DNA of 64,000 bases from an uncultured Collinsella sp. (GTDB lineage: Bacteria; Actinomycetota; Coriobacteriia; Coriobacteriales; Coriobacteriaceae), in the NCBI GenBank assembly GCA_959600835.1, contig CAUGNQ010000001.1, positions 53,385 to 117,384 of the forward strand. Direction: 5' to 3'. Under the pieces are notes generated by a model. It saw only the letters and a list, made by a program, of their open reading frames with translations, did not search any database and was not told the origin of the DNA. Of this stretch, positions 20,812-29,013 are shown piece by piece. How positions within the stretch are numbered: position 1 is the first letter of the stretch; every line of letters starts with the position of its first letter. Made by a program: the position numbers and the translations under genes.

Positions 20812-21321
20812 ATGAACGCCCCCGACGCGCTCCAAAACATCCGCTCAAAACACCCCGTTGCATATTTGGTTCTCTATCTCTTTGTCGGCTGGGCATTGCT
20901 GGTTGTCATCACCCATGCTATAGCCTTTGGAGCAGAACTGCTGATAGCCAGCTCGGACCAGCCCATCGTCAAATGGGAGACGACCGATAAGTGCACCGAC
21001 GGAACCCGAACCGTTTACTACAACAGCCCGTCCCTCTACCAAGAGTTCAAGGTCAAGATAAAGGACTTCAAGATTGTCGATGCCGAACCGGGCTCTTTAT
21101 TGACAATCGGAGCAACCGTCAACGCCGAGCAAGTCGAATACACGGACAGCCATGCGGCGTATCGTATCGACCTCAGCATCCTAGGCCGACCGTCACGCAC
21201 CTGTCTGCTCGAATGCGATATACGCGGCACCACGTTGCACATGTCCGAAATACAGATGCGCCCGGACAAAACCCCTGAAGAGCTGGGGATCCTAAGCCCG
21301 GCGAGCGACTCTCAACAGTAG
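20812..21321 (+). CDS. Hypothetical protein with one membrane helix
   Basis: 169 aa, family not recognised. GGAGG precedes the ATG. One helix at about residues 17-40 (AYLVLYLFVGWALLVVITHA) anchors an extracytoplasmic domain that contains three cysteines. Its 3' end overlaps the convergent DUF4160 gene by 10 bp. Confidence 0.65.
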   Translation: MNAPDALQNIRSKHPVAYLVLYLFVGWALLVVITHAIAFGAELLIASSDQPIVKWETTDKCTDGTRTVYYNSPSLYQEFKVKIKDFKIVDAEPGSLLTIGATVNAEQVEYTDSHAAYRIDLSILGRPSRTCLLECDIRGTTLHMSEIQMRPDKTPEELGILSPASDSQQ

Positions 21322-21584
21322 AACGATAGCCCGCCAGTTGTTTCTTTCCAACGTTTGCAAATCAGCGCATGGTTAGATGAAACAAACTGCATGATATCGC
21401 GTAAATCCCGAGCAGGAATATCGCCCTTGTTATGGGCCAGCTTGCATCCGCCGGAGCGGGTAAGCCATATCTTGGTTGCCTCGGCAGTGGGGCGCTTGAC
21501 CGCAACGTGAACATGGACAGGTTCGCCGTTCTCCCCCGTCCAGAAGAAGATGATGTACGGCCCGAGTCGAAACAGGCTAGGCAT
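21312..21584 (-). CDS. DUF4160 family protein
   Basis: 90 aa beginning MPSLFRLGPYIIFFWTGENG, a typical DUF4160 start, with VHVHVAVK where the family has a His-rich strand and ATKIWLTRSG after it. DUF4160 proteins often occur as one half of small two-gene modules with toxin-antitoxin-like layout; function is unproven. The ATG overlaps the end of the upstream gene by 8 bp, so the pair is translationally coupled. Confidence 0.75.
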   Translation of the reverse strand: MPSLFRLGPYIIFFWTGENGEPVHVHVAVKRPTAEATKIWLTRSGGCKLAHNKGDIPARDLRDIMQFVSSNHALICKRWKETTGGLSFYC

Positions 21585-21837
21585 AGACTCGTCCGCCTTC
21601 GTAGGCAAAACGCAGGATGAGCGGGGCATTGTTACGCACGAAATCATCGAGTTCTTTGAGGTCTGCTTCGCTAAAGCCCTCGTGTGACACCCAATTGAAT
21701 GCCGGCAAGATACACTCCGCCGTGTCAAAACCCCAATCGCGCGGGCGCTCCACAACAACCTTCACCGTGTTGTCCTCCCGGACTTCGGAATACGAAACCT
21801 GCGTATCGTCCTCAAGGCGGACATATTCCCACATCAT
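21577..21837 (-). CDS. Small acidic partner of the DUF4160 protein
   Basis: 86 aa, acidic, no cysteine-rich or membrane part apart from single hydrophobic patches. Family not firmly recognised; similar small proteins precede DUF4160 genes. Two adjacent ATG codons stand at the start, with GGAGCGAG upstream. It overlaps the DUF4160 gene by 8 bp. A DNA-binding motif is not visible. Confidence 0.6.
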   Translation of the reverse strand: MMWEYVRLEDDTQVSYSEVREDNTVKVVVERPRDWGFDTAECILPAFNWVSHEGFSEADLKELDDFVRNNAPLILRFAYEGGRVYA

Positions 21838-21891
21838 AAGCTCGCTCCGTTCAAAGGGTTCTCTTCTTGAGCAGTATACCCGCCTGCGCAG

Positions 21892-24375
21892 CTACTCCAC
21901 CGGTTTGAAGATGGTGGCCTGACCGAAGACGCTGCGGATGAGGTCTTTGGCCTCGTCCTCGGTCTGCGGGATGCTCGGGGCTGCGCCCTGATGGCCGAAG
22001 GGGCTGCCCGCACCGGGGTTGGACTCCCAGGGAGCTGCAGGAGCGCTCTCCTCTTTGGGGGCAGCTGCAGCGGGCTTGGGCGCGGGCGTCGCACCCGGCA
22101 CGTCGAACGGAGGCAGATCGTCCCCGCCCGCATCGGCGGCAAAACCGGCGACCATGGCATCGTCGTAGGGCACCCGCTCGGATTCCCACGGTGCAGACTG
22201 CGCGGACGGCTGAGCCTTGGGAGCGGACGCGCGCTCGGGCGCACGGGGCGCAGGCTCAGTCGGGAGCTTGCCCGTGGCGGGAGCGCCGGCAGGGTTATCC
22301 GAGCGCAGCCAGGGGGCCTTGCCCAGGTCGGATGACTTGGGTGCAGGCGCAGCGGCAGGCTTGGGCGCGGGGACCGAAGCAGCCTGTTTGGGCGCAGCGG
22401 GTTCAGGCGCCGACGGGGTCGGTGCCGCTACCGGTGCCGCTTTTGGCTGCGTCGCGCTGGCGCTCGAGGATACAGGGGCCGCCGAGGACACGGGCTGCGG
22501 GTCCGCAGATGCCGCAGCCCGTGCAGATGGAGAATGCTCCTCATGTTGAGGAGCCGGCGTGCCACCTCCATCCAGGACGTAGTCGACGGTGCGACGACCG
22601 AAGACCGCGCAGACCGTCGGCAGGACCACCGATTGCGTGTCAGCGCGGCCGAGCATCTTGATGGCAAAGGTCGAGCCCGCGGGGAACGAGACCGTGAGCT
22701 TGGAGCCGTCGTCGGCCGTGGCGCGAGCGTTGAGCAAAAGCCCTGCGTAGGAGGCCTGACGAGCCTTGACGCGCTCGACAACCTCGGCCCATTTGCGCTG
22801 CAGCTCTCCGGCATCCTCGACCGCGGGGGTCTCGGCGGCACCGGCGGCAGCAACCTGGGCGGCGGTGTTGGGCTGGGGCTTAGGTGCCGGAGCGGTGGCA
22901 GGTGCGGGGGCTGCAACGGGCTGAGGCGTCGGAGCCGGCGCAGGCTGAGGTGCAGACGCTGCAGGCTTGGAAGCCGACACGGACGCAGAACGGGGCGCAG
23001 GCTGAGCCGCCGGAGCGGCAGCACCACGGTCCCAAGGCATACCGCCCTGGCGCGCGGACGTATCAGCGGTGGTAGCAGATGCCGCCGGAGTAGCGGCTCG
23101 GGCACCCGAGATCAGCGTCGGCTGCTGGGCAGCAGCGGGTACGGATGCTGCAGGCGCGGTGGCCTGAGCAGCAGCCACGCTCGCCGGCACCGCGGCATTG
23201 GCAACCATGGCCTCCAGACGCGCCACGCGCTCGGCCAATGCCTCAATCGTTAAATCAGCCTCGGGACGTGCCAGACGCGTACAGGCAATCTCGAGCACCA
23301 GGCGCACGTCGCTCGCGCCCCTCATCTCCAGTGCGGCATCGTCGAGCACCGTCAGCACGCGGGCCAGGCGGTCGGCAGGATGCTCGCCAAAGGCAGCGGC
23401 CTCGGCAGCAAGCGCCTCGGCCTGCTCGGAGCCGCCCTCAAACAGCTCGGCACGGGCACCGGCAACGCAGGCAACGTACACGTCACGCACATGCGCTACC
23501 AGGTCGCGCGTCAGCTCCAGCAGGTCGTTTCCTTCCTCGACCTGCGCACGGATCAGTCCATAGAGCTCGGCAACATCGCGATCGGCAATGGCGCGGGAAA
23601 ACTCGCCCAGAATCTGGTCCGAAACCTCGCCTAAAAGCGAGCGGGCATCGTCCGCATGCACAGAACCGTTGCCAAAAACGCTCAGCTGCTCCAGCGTGGA
23701 CAACGCGTCGCGCATACCGCCCTTGGCATGGCGCGCCACGATAGCCAGCGCCTCATCGTCGTAATCGAAGCCCTCCTGCTCGCACACGTATGCCAGGCGA
23801 CGCTCGATATCCTCGTTGCCGATGCGATGGAAATCGAAACGCTGGCAGCGCGAGAGGATGGTCTCCAGAATCTTTTGCGGGTCGGTGGTGCACAGCACAA
23901 AGATCACGTGTGCCGGCGGCTCCTCGAGCGTCTTGAGCAGCGCGTTGAACGCCGCCGTCGTGAGCATGTGGACCTCGTCGATGATATAGATCTTGTACTT
24001 GCCGCGCACCGGGGCAAAGTTGACGGAGTTGATGATTTCCTCGCGCACATTGTCCACGCCCGTGCGGGAGGCGGCATCGAGCTCGTAGACATCAGGGTGG
24101 TTACCCTCGGCAATGAGCTCGCACTCCTCGCAAGTACCGTCGGGCATGCAGCCGCTTGCACCCTCGGCGCGCGCCGCCTCGGCATTGCGGCACAGCAGCG
24201 CCTTGGCCAGAATGCGCGCCATGGTGGTCTTGCCCGTGCCGCGCGGTCCGCAGAACAGGTAGGCGTGGGACAGGCGCCCCTCGGTGATGGCGTGCTCGAG
24301 CGTCGAGACGATATGCTGCTGGCCCACCACGGAGTCAAAGGTGAGCGGGCGATACTTTCGGTACAACGATTCCAT
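21892..24375 (-). CDS. dnaX: DNA polymerase III subunit gamma/tau
   Basis: Clamp-loader ATPase of the replisome. 827 aa from the ATG at 24375, which begins the conserved MESLYRKYRPLTFDSVVGQ; an in-frame extension upstream is less likely. Walker A GPRGTGKTTMA, a zinc-binding Cys set (CRNAEAARAEG.., CMPDGTCEEC), Walker B IYIIDEVHML and sensor LCTTDPQKI are all in place in residues 1-240. After about residue 370 the protein is long, Ala/Pro-rich and low-complexity, then a conserved tau-like segment (LQRKWAEVVERVKARQ) and further Ala/Pro repeats. I see no slippery A-tract for a programmed frameshift. Confidence 0.97.
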   Translation of the reverse strand: MESLYRKYRPLTFDSVVGQQHIVSTLEHAITEGRLSHAYLFCGPRGTGKTTMARILAKALLCRNAEAARAEGASGCMPDGTCEECELIAEGNHPDVYELDAASRTGVDNVREEIINSVNFAPVRGKYKIYIIDEVHMLTTAAFNALLKTLEEPPAHVIFVLCTTDPQKILETILSRCQRFDFHRIGNEDIERRLAYVCEQEGFDYDDEALAIVARHAKGGMRDALSTLEQLSVFGNGSVHADDARSLLGEVSDQILGEFSRAIADRDVAELYGLIRAQVEEGNDLLELTRDLVAHVRDVYVACVAGARAELFEGGSEQAEALAAEAAAFGEHPADRLARVLTVLDDAALEMRGASDVRLVLEIACTRLARPEADLTIEALAERVARLEAMVANAAVPASVAAAQATAPAASVPAAAQQPTLISGARAATPAASATTADTSARQGGMPWDRGAAAPAAQPAPRSASVSASKPAASAPQPAPAPTPQPVAAPAPATAPAPKPQPNTAAQVAAAGAAETPAVEDAGELQRKWAEVVERVKARQASYAGLLLNARATADDGSKLTVSFPAGSTFAIKMLGRADTQSVVLPTVCAVFGRRTVDYVLDGGGTPAPQHEEHSPSARAAASADPQPVSSAAPVSSSASATQPKAAPVAAPTPSAPEPAAPKQAASVPAPKPAAAPAPKSSDLGKAPWLRSDNPAGAPATGKLPTEPAPRAPERASAPKAQPSAQSAPWESERVPYDDAMVAGFAADAGGDDLPPFDVPGATPAPKPAAAAPKEESAPAAPWESNPGAGSPFGHQGAAPSIPQTEDEAKDLIRSVFGQATIFKPVE

Positions 24376-24491
24376 GGGTGCTCCCCCGGGTATACTGAGT
24401 CTTGTTGCCGCGGCGGCCATGCGGTCGCACGGCATACTGCATTCCATAATAACCCGTACGGCGAGCCCGCCGCGATAGGAGTCCAAAGAGC

Positions 24492-25208
24492 ATGGCAGAC
24501 GCAGAGAGCAACCTCGTTCCCTCCGAAGCAGCCGACCAGGTCGAGGTCGCGCTCGAGGAGCAGGCCGCAGCCGACGACGGCATCCTGTACCTCAACGAGT
24601 ACCAATACGAAAACGACCTCGTCACCGACTTCGCCCGCCTGGTCGCCTCGCCCAGGCGTCGCGGCTCGCTGTATGTCGCCGCGGCAATTGCCGCGCTCAT
24701 CGGCATCGGCATGCTGGTGGCCGGCGGCAACTGGATCAAGTTTGGCGTCGTCTTGATCGTATTCGGCGCCTTTTTGGCCTGGTGGAGCAAAAACCTGCAC
24801 CACACCCTCGCCCGCGACTTTATCGACGCCGTTGAGGCCGACGAGTCCATGGGTGGCCGCTATCGCCGCGTCGCCGCCAACGAGGACGGCCTGATGGTTT
24901 GGGGCACGAGCGGCAAGTCGCAGTTCTTCCCGTTTGAAAAGCTCGACCACGTGCTCGACGGCGAGCGCATCTTTGTGGCCATGTTCGCCGACCAGGGCGT
25001 GACGATCCCTAAGGACACCTTTGTCCGCGGCGATGCCGAGCAGTTCGGTCCCTTCCTTAAGGCGCGCATCAACAAAAAACTCCGCATCGAGACCAAACGC
25101 AAGAAGATGAAGGCAGAAAAGGCCGCTGCCGAAGCAAAACAGGGCGACAAGCCCCAGGAGACCAAGGGCAAGCAGCGCAAGCAGAAGAAGAGCAAGAAGA
25201 AGCGGTAG
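24492..25208 (+). CDS. YcxB-like membrane protein
   Basis: 238 aa. An acidic N-terminus is followed by two membrane helices (about residues 58-98: YVAAAIAALIGIGMLVAGGN and FGVVLIVFGAFLAWW). A YcxB-like domain then contains GLMVWGTSGKSQFFPFEKLD and IPKDTF. The tail is a Lys-rich stretch. Divergent from dnaX, with 116 bp between the starts. Function unknown. Confidence 0.65.
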   Translation: MADAESNLVPSEAADQVEVALEEQAAADDGILYLNEYQYENDLVTDFARLVASPRRRGSLYVAAAIAALIGIGMLVAGGNWIKFGVVLIVFGAFLAWWSKNLHHTLARDFIDAVEADESMGGRYRRVAANEDGLMVWGTSGKSQFFPFEKLDHVLDGERIFVAMFADQGVTIPKDTFVRGDAEQFGPFLKARINKKLRIETKRKKMKAEKAAAEAKQGDKPQETKGKQRKQKKSKKKR

Positions 25209-25236
25209 GCCGGCCGACACCGAAGGCGCCTCGTCC

Positions 25237-25276
25237 CGCGCCCGATTCCGGGCCGGGGCGCCTGGAATCGGGCGCG
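25237..25276. terminator. GC-rich hairpin between convergent genes
   Basis: CGCGCCCGATTCC / GGAATCGGGCGCG, perfect over 13 bp with a 14-nt loop. No U-tract follows, so it may act as a weak bidirectional terminator or an RNA-stabilising structure. Confidence 0.45.
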
Positions 25277-25313
25277 CGTACCGCCAATGGACCCGTTTTG
25301 CCTTGCTCTCGAG

Positions 25314-25982
25314 CTATTTCACTTCAAACCTTAAGAGCCTCCGCTCCGGCAGATCGGTCATCTTCATCGTGTAAGTCCCGGGAAATGCTTTCTCAAAACG
25401 GACGGTCTCGTAACCTTCGAAATAGTCGTTGGTGTTCTGCATCATAAATGGGACGAGCAACTCGTTTTCTGCCCCAACCTCCACGGCAAACGCAGCAGAG
25501 CCGCCAAGGACCGGCATGGCTTGCGTTATCAGATCGGTATTGACTACAAAATCATAGTTTGGCGCAGACTCCGGAACCAGATGCCAAACATACGCTTTGA
25601 TTCCACCGTCGATATTATCCCTATTTCTGACACGCATCTTTACGGCGATAACGCACGTGATGTCGGCATCCTTCAGTCTCGTTTTCGTATCCACGGTGCC
25701 ATATTTTGAATAATCGTCATGTGCTCGTTTGAGATACTCGCGCGGCGTGAGCAACTCTGCCCCGTCTATGCAAAACGAATACCCATCAGTCACCACATCC
25801 TTCGACCCCAGAAACGCTCCATCCATCGAGAGCCATTCGCCCTCCGCGTAATATTTCTCAGGAATGACCGTCCGGTTCCCGTTAACGACGCTCACCCTCA
25901 TGCCCGCAAGGCCGGCAGCAGCACAGCAAAAAAGCGCGAGCGCCGATCTTCTCGTCCACAGGGTCTTCTTCATCGCGCTCAC
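25314..25982 (-). CDS. Exported protein of an ABC transporter operon
   Basis: 222 aa, family not recognised. A basic start (MKKTLWTRRS) and a hydrophobic stretch ALALFCCAAAGLAG form a signal peptide or anchor; the rest is probably extracytoplasmic. The GTG at 25982 overlaps the stop of the ATPase gene (GTGA); an ATG three codons later is equally possible. Last gene of the operon. Confidence 0.65.
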   Translation of the reverse strand: MSAMKKTLWTRRSALALFCCAAAGLAGMRVSVVNGNRTVIPEKYYAEGEWLSMDGAFLGSKDVVTDGYSFCIDGAELLTPREYLKRAHDDYSKYGTVDTKTRLKDADITCVIAVKMRVRNRDNIDGGIKAYVWHLVPESAPNYDFVVNTDLITQAMPVLGGSAAFAVEVGAENELLVPFMMQNTNDYFEGYETVRFEKAFPGTYTMKMTDLPERRLLRFEVK

Positions 25983-26623
25983 GACCTTTCCCGAACTTTC
26001 ACAACGGCACCGTCGCGCATGCAGTAAACCCGATCGGCCAGTTCCTCGAGCACCTCTCCGTCATGGCTGGACAGAAGGACCTCACGACCCGTTGATGCCG
26101 CCATCGCCACAACGCGCTTGAGCATTTCAACGCCCGCTTCGTCGAGGGCATTCGTTGGCTCATCGAGAACAAGCAGCTTCGGCTTCTCCATAATTGCCGC
26201 AGCTATCCCCAGACGCTGCTTCATCCCAAGCGAGTATGCTCGGAACTTCTTTTTTTCGTCTGCATCGAGCCCCACGAGCCGCAGGGCAGAGCGAATGTCC
26301 TCGGGGGTGGCAACGCCCTTGATCTGAGCGATGAGCTTCAGATTGTCGTAGCCAGACAGATATCCCAAAAAGGAAGGCGCCTCGATCAACATCCCCAGAC
26401 TCGGCGGGAACGAGATGTCCGCCCCAAGCCTTTGGCCATCGATAGAGATTTCGCCTTCGGTAGGCTTGATCAACCCGCAAACCGCTCGCATGAGCATGGT
26501 CTTACCCGAACCGTTTATCCCCTGAAGCCCGACCACAGTCCCAGGGTCAACCTCGATGGACACGTTGCGCAGGACATCGTTTTTACCCATGCGCTTCGAT
26601 ACGCCCCTTACGATCACACTCAT
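25979..26623 (-). CDS. ABC transporter ATPase
   Basis: 214 aa. Walker A GINGSGKTMLMR, signature YSLGMKQRLGIA, Walker B LLVLDEPTNALDEAG and H-loop SSHDGE are present. It matches ATPases of ABC-2-type exporters such as lantibiotic immunity and bacitracin pumps. The start overlaps the upstream permease stop (ATGA). Partners are the two permeases upstream. Confidence 0.9.
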   Translation of the reverse strand: MSVIVRGVSKRMGKNDVLRNVSIEVDPGTVVGLQGINGSGKTMLMRAVCGLIKPTEGEISIDGQRLGADISFPPSLGMLIEAPSFLGYLSGYDNLKLIAQIKGVATPEDIRSALRLVGLDADEKKKFRAYSLGMKQRLGIAAAIMEKPKLLVLDEPTNALDEAGVEMLKRVVAMAASTGREVLLSSHDGEVLEELADRVYCMRDGAVVKVRERS

Positions 26624-27456
26624 ATCTTGTCCCCCTTTTCTATAAGGTCGGCCCTTCGAAACCACAGTCCACCCAACGATAGGCATAACGACATAAGCCC
26701 AATTGATGACAAGACACTCGAGCCCGCCGCGATTCCCTCTTTGACAATTCCACCCCAGCGCAACAGCATCAAGGCGTTACCCAATAGCGCCCAATGTCGT
26801 GCATATGCCGAGCAGATCAGGTAGCTCATTAAAACCACAAACGAGACTGACGACCCAAGCACAAACCCAACCGCTGCCTGCGCAAACGCAAGCGCCTCAA
26901 AAGCAAATAAGAGACCTATGAAAAACGGCAGCGCATCTGCCTCGGCAGCTTTGAGAAACCACGGCGCCAAATTAGCCAGTTGAAGCGACTCACCATGAAT
27001 GACCGCGCTGAACGAGGAGCTCACCACCAAGCTCCAAATCACAACAGAGCAAACCACCACGAGCAGTGAAAATGCCGTTACTGCCGCCACCAAGATAAAA
27101 CGCGAGACCCACCAAAGGGTTCTTGCCCGGCATCGAACAAGCGCTTGCAAACCAAACCCGTGCAACGATTCGGTCGGATAGTCGAGTGTTGTATAGAGAA
27201 TAAGCAGAATGAGAAATAGCCATCCTAGCGGAGGCACAAACATGACCCCGGGCCTAGGCTCAAACGGAGCAGATCCGGCAAACACGAGCGCAAGATTATC
27301 CGCAAACCCCAAGGTATCCGTTCTAACCCCATACACAGAAGACAATCCGTAGGCGTACACCAAGTTCGCAACGGTCACTGCCGCAATTGCAATAAAAGTA
27401 AGGATGTTCTTCTTCAAAACGGTCCTCAGGTCCGCGGCGACCAGCCTAAACAGCAT
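26620..27456 (-). CDS. ABC-2-type permease subunit
   Basis: 278 aa with about six hydrophobic helices spread over the whole length. No sequence family identified beyond ABC-2-like topology. Its ATG shares bases with the stop of the preceding permease gene (TGATG), and its own end overlaps the ATPase start, so the block is tightly coupled. Confidence 0.75.
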   Translation of the reverse strand: MLFRLVAADLRTVLKKNILTFIAIAAVTVANLVYAYGLSSVYGVRTDTLGFADNLALVFAGSAPFEPRPGVMFVPPLGWLFLILLILYTTLDYPTESLHGFGLQALVRCRARTLWWVSRFILVAAVTAFSLLVVVCSVVIWSLVVSSSFSAVIHGESLQLANLAPWFLKAAEADALPFFIGLLFAFEALAFAQAAVGFVLGSSVSFVVLMSYLICSAYARHWALLGNALMLLRWGGIVKEGIAAGSSVLSSIGLMSLCLSLGGLWFRRADLIEKGDKI

Positions 27457-28337
27457 CAGACCACCTCGCGTCTTTTCCACGCCCCAGAAAAAGCCAACGA
27501 AGCAAGGGTCAATAATATGATTTCCGCAAAACCGGCTCGAATGTCTGGCCAGTTATTCAGCGATTCCGACCTGATGCTGTTGAGGATATTGCAGTTAAAC
27601 CCCACACAAGCCATTACGCCGAAGATCCAGCCATTTGCAAAATGCCACGCAACCATTAGCAGATACGGGACAATTATCGCTTTGATTCTGCTACGAAACA
27701 AAATTGAGAAGCCAGTTACAGCCATGGATAAAGTCCCGAGCGTGACAGCATCGAACAGCGTGTATGCGAGCACATATGACAAAGGATGCGAATAAAATAG
27801 ACCGGAGAAGTAGCTATGCAGGTAAAGTCCTACGTAAGTCGACTCATCGACCCGAGGAAGATACGCAGGAAAAAGCATCGAGACGATCAGGAAATTGACG
27901 AGCAGAGGAATGGCAGTCACTGTAAACGCGGAGAGGAAAGCAGACAGCATCTTTACGTTCACGTACGCCTTTCTGGAAACGCGCGTGCATATCTGCATGT
28001 CATAACCACTCAAACGCTCAAAGAGACACGACCAAGATCCAGCCAACATTGCAAGCAGGGGCAGTGCATAGAAAAACACCGACGCAGACAGTGGCGCGTT
28101 CGCGCTCACAACAATCCAGTTACCGAAGCTGCTTTCACGTGTTTGACCGAGATAATTTTCGGCTTGCACGCCAACGCCGTAACCAAAAGAAAGAAGGTTG
28201 TGGCGCTCTTTTTCCAAATTTGCCCACGGCTCCAGCGCGGCAGCTATTGCAACTGCGACCGCAATCAAGAGAGCAAGGATAAAAGCTGGACGTCTAATCG
28301 TTTTCGACAGTTCGTATCTTGCGAGCTTTTGGTTCAT
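27456..28337 (-). CDS. ABC-2-type permease subunit
   Basis: 293 aa with about six helices. The large extracytoplasmic loop after helix 1 (ANAPLSASVFFYALPLLAML follows it) is typical of ABC-2 permeases. GGAGGA precedes the ATG at 28337. It is second in the operon after the secreted-protein gene, 54 bp downstream of it. Confidence 0.75.
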   Translation of the reverse strand: MNQKLARYELSKTIRRPAFILALLIAVAVAIAAALEPWANLEKERHNLLSFGYGVGVQAENYLGQTRESSFGNWIVVSANAPLSASVFFYALPLLAMLAGSWSCLFERLSGYDMQICTRVSRKAYVNVKMLSAFLSAFTVTAIPLLVNFLIVSMLFPAYLPRVDESTYVGLYLHSYFSGLFYSHPLSYVLAYTLFDAVTLGTLSMAVTGFSILFRSRIKAIIVPYLLMVAWHFANGWIFGVMACVGFNCNILNSIRSESLNNWPDIRAGFAEIILLTLASLAFSGAWKRREVV

Positions 28338-28391
28338 ACGTCCTCCTCCCCCTTCCGACCCAGAAAGCCGGAAGGGAGCCATTTCAAACAA

Positions 28392-28904
28392 CTATGCGGG
28401 AAGCTTGTGGAAATGCCCGACGCAGTCGGGGCTCCATACGCCAATAACAGTGCCGTAGCCAGACTCCGCCCATGCAGTCAGTCGCGCCGCAGATCGCCCG
28501 TTCTCACGGACGAGGTTATACATTTCCCACTGTCCCTTGTGATTCGAACGATACGTTCCCTGAGTACAATTCATGCTGCCGCTACCGCTTGTGTTATACG
28601 CACCGTCTGTATATAACCGAAGCGGATTTCCCGTATGGCCCTGGATATCCAGATAGAGCGATGAGGAATCATCCTTTTGACGGTAGCCAGTTGCACTCGT
28701 CCCGGCACATTGAAAACTAAATGCCTTATCGGCATTGTTCGTACAGGTCGTAATTCCCGTATCGGCGTTTTGAGTAATGCTGGAAACCTGAGAGGTGTCA
28801 AACTCCTCTTGTGCAAACGATGCAGCGGGAACCCCTAGGGACAGACCAGCTGCAATCACCAAGCCGACTCCGATTCGAGCAATAGCGCTCCTTGGCTTAA
28901 TCAT
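28392..28904 (-). CDS. Secreted protein of the ABC operon
   Basis: 170 aa with a clear Sec signal peptide (MIKPRSAIARIGVGLVIAAG, ending near ASFAQEE). The mature part has four cysteines and a repeat-poor beta-type sequence (SLYLDIQGHTGN, SNHKGQWEMYNLVRENGRSA). It is reminiscent in layout of DUF2712-type exported proteins that sit beside ABC transporters, and more weakly of lactococcin 972-like bacteriocins; neither is certain. GGAGAAGG precedes the ATG at 28904. First gene of the transporter operon, 110 bp below the LuxR-type regulator gene. Confidence 0.6.
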   Translation of the reverse strand: MIKPRSAIARIGVGLVIAAGLSLGVPAASFAQEEFDTSQVSSITQNADTGITTCTNNADKAFSFQCAGTSATGYRQKDDSSSLYLDIQGHTGNPLRLYTDGAYNTSGSGSMNCTQGTYRSNHKGQWEMYNLVRENGRSAARLTAWAESGYGTVIGVWSPDCVGHFHKLPA

Positions 28905-29013
28905 GGCCTTCTCCAATCAAAAGCGGTTAACAATGCGTCGACGCACGGCAACCTTCGCATGAATAGAGAAAGATGTCTGTAAACACCCGCTATTGAGTTG
29001 ATTGCTCAGGCGT

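Noticed and set aside
21892..24375. Programmed frameshift in dnaX
   Set aside because: No A AAA AAG-type slippery run is seen before the Ala/Pro-rich part.
24376..24491. SRP 4.5S RNA gene next to dnaX
   Set aside because: The conserved GGAAGGAAGCAG-like loop is absent from this gap.
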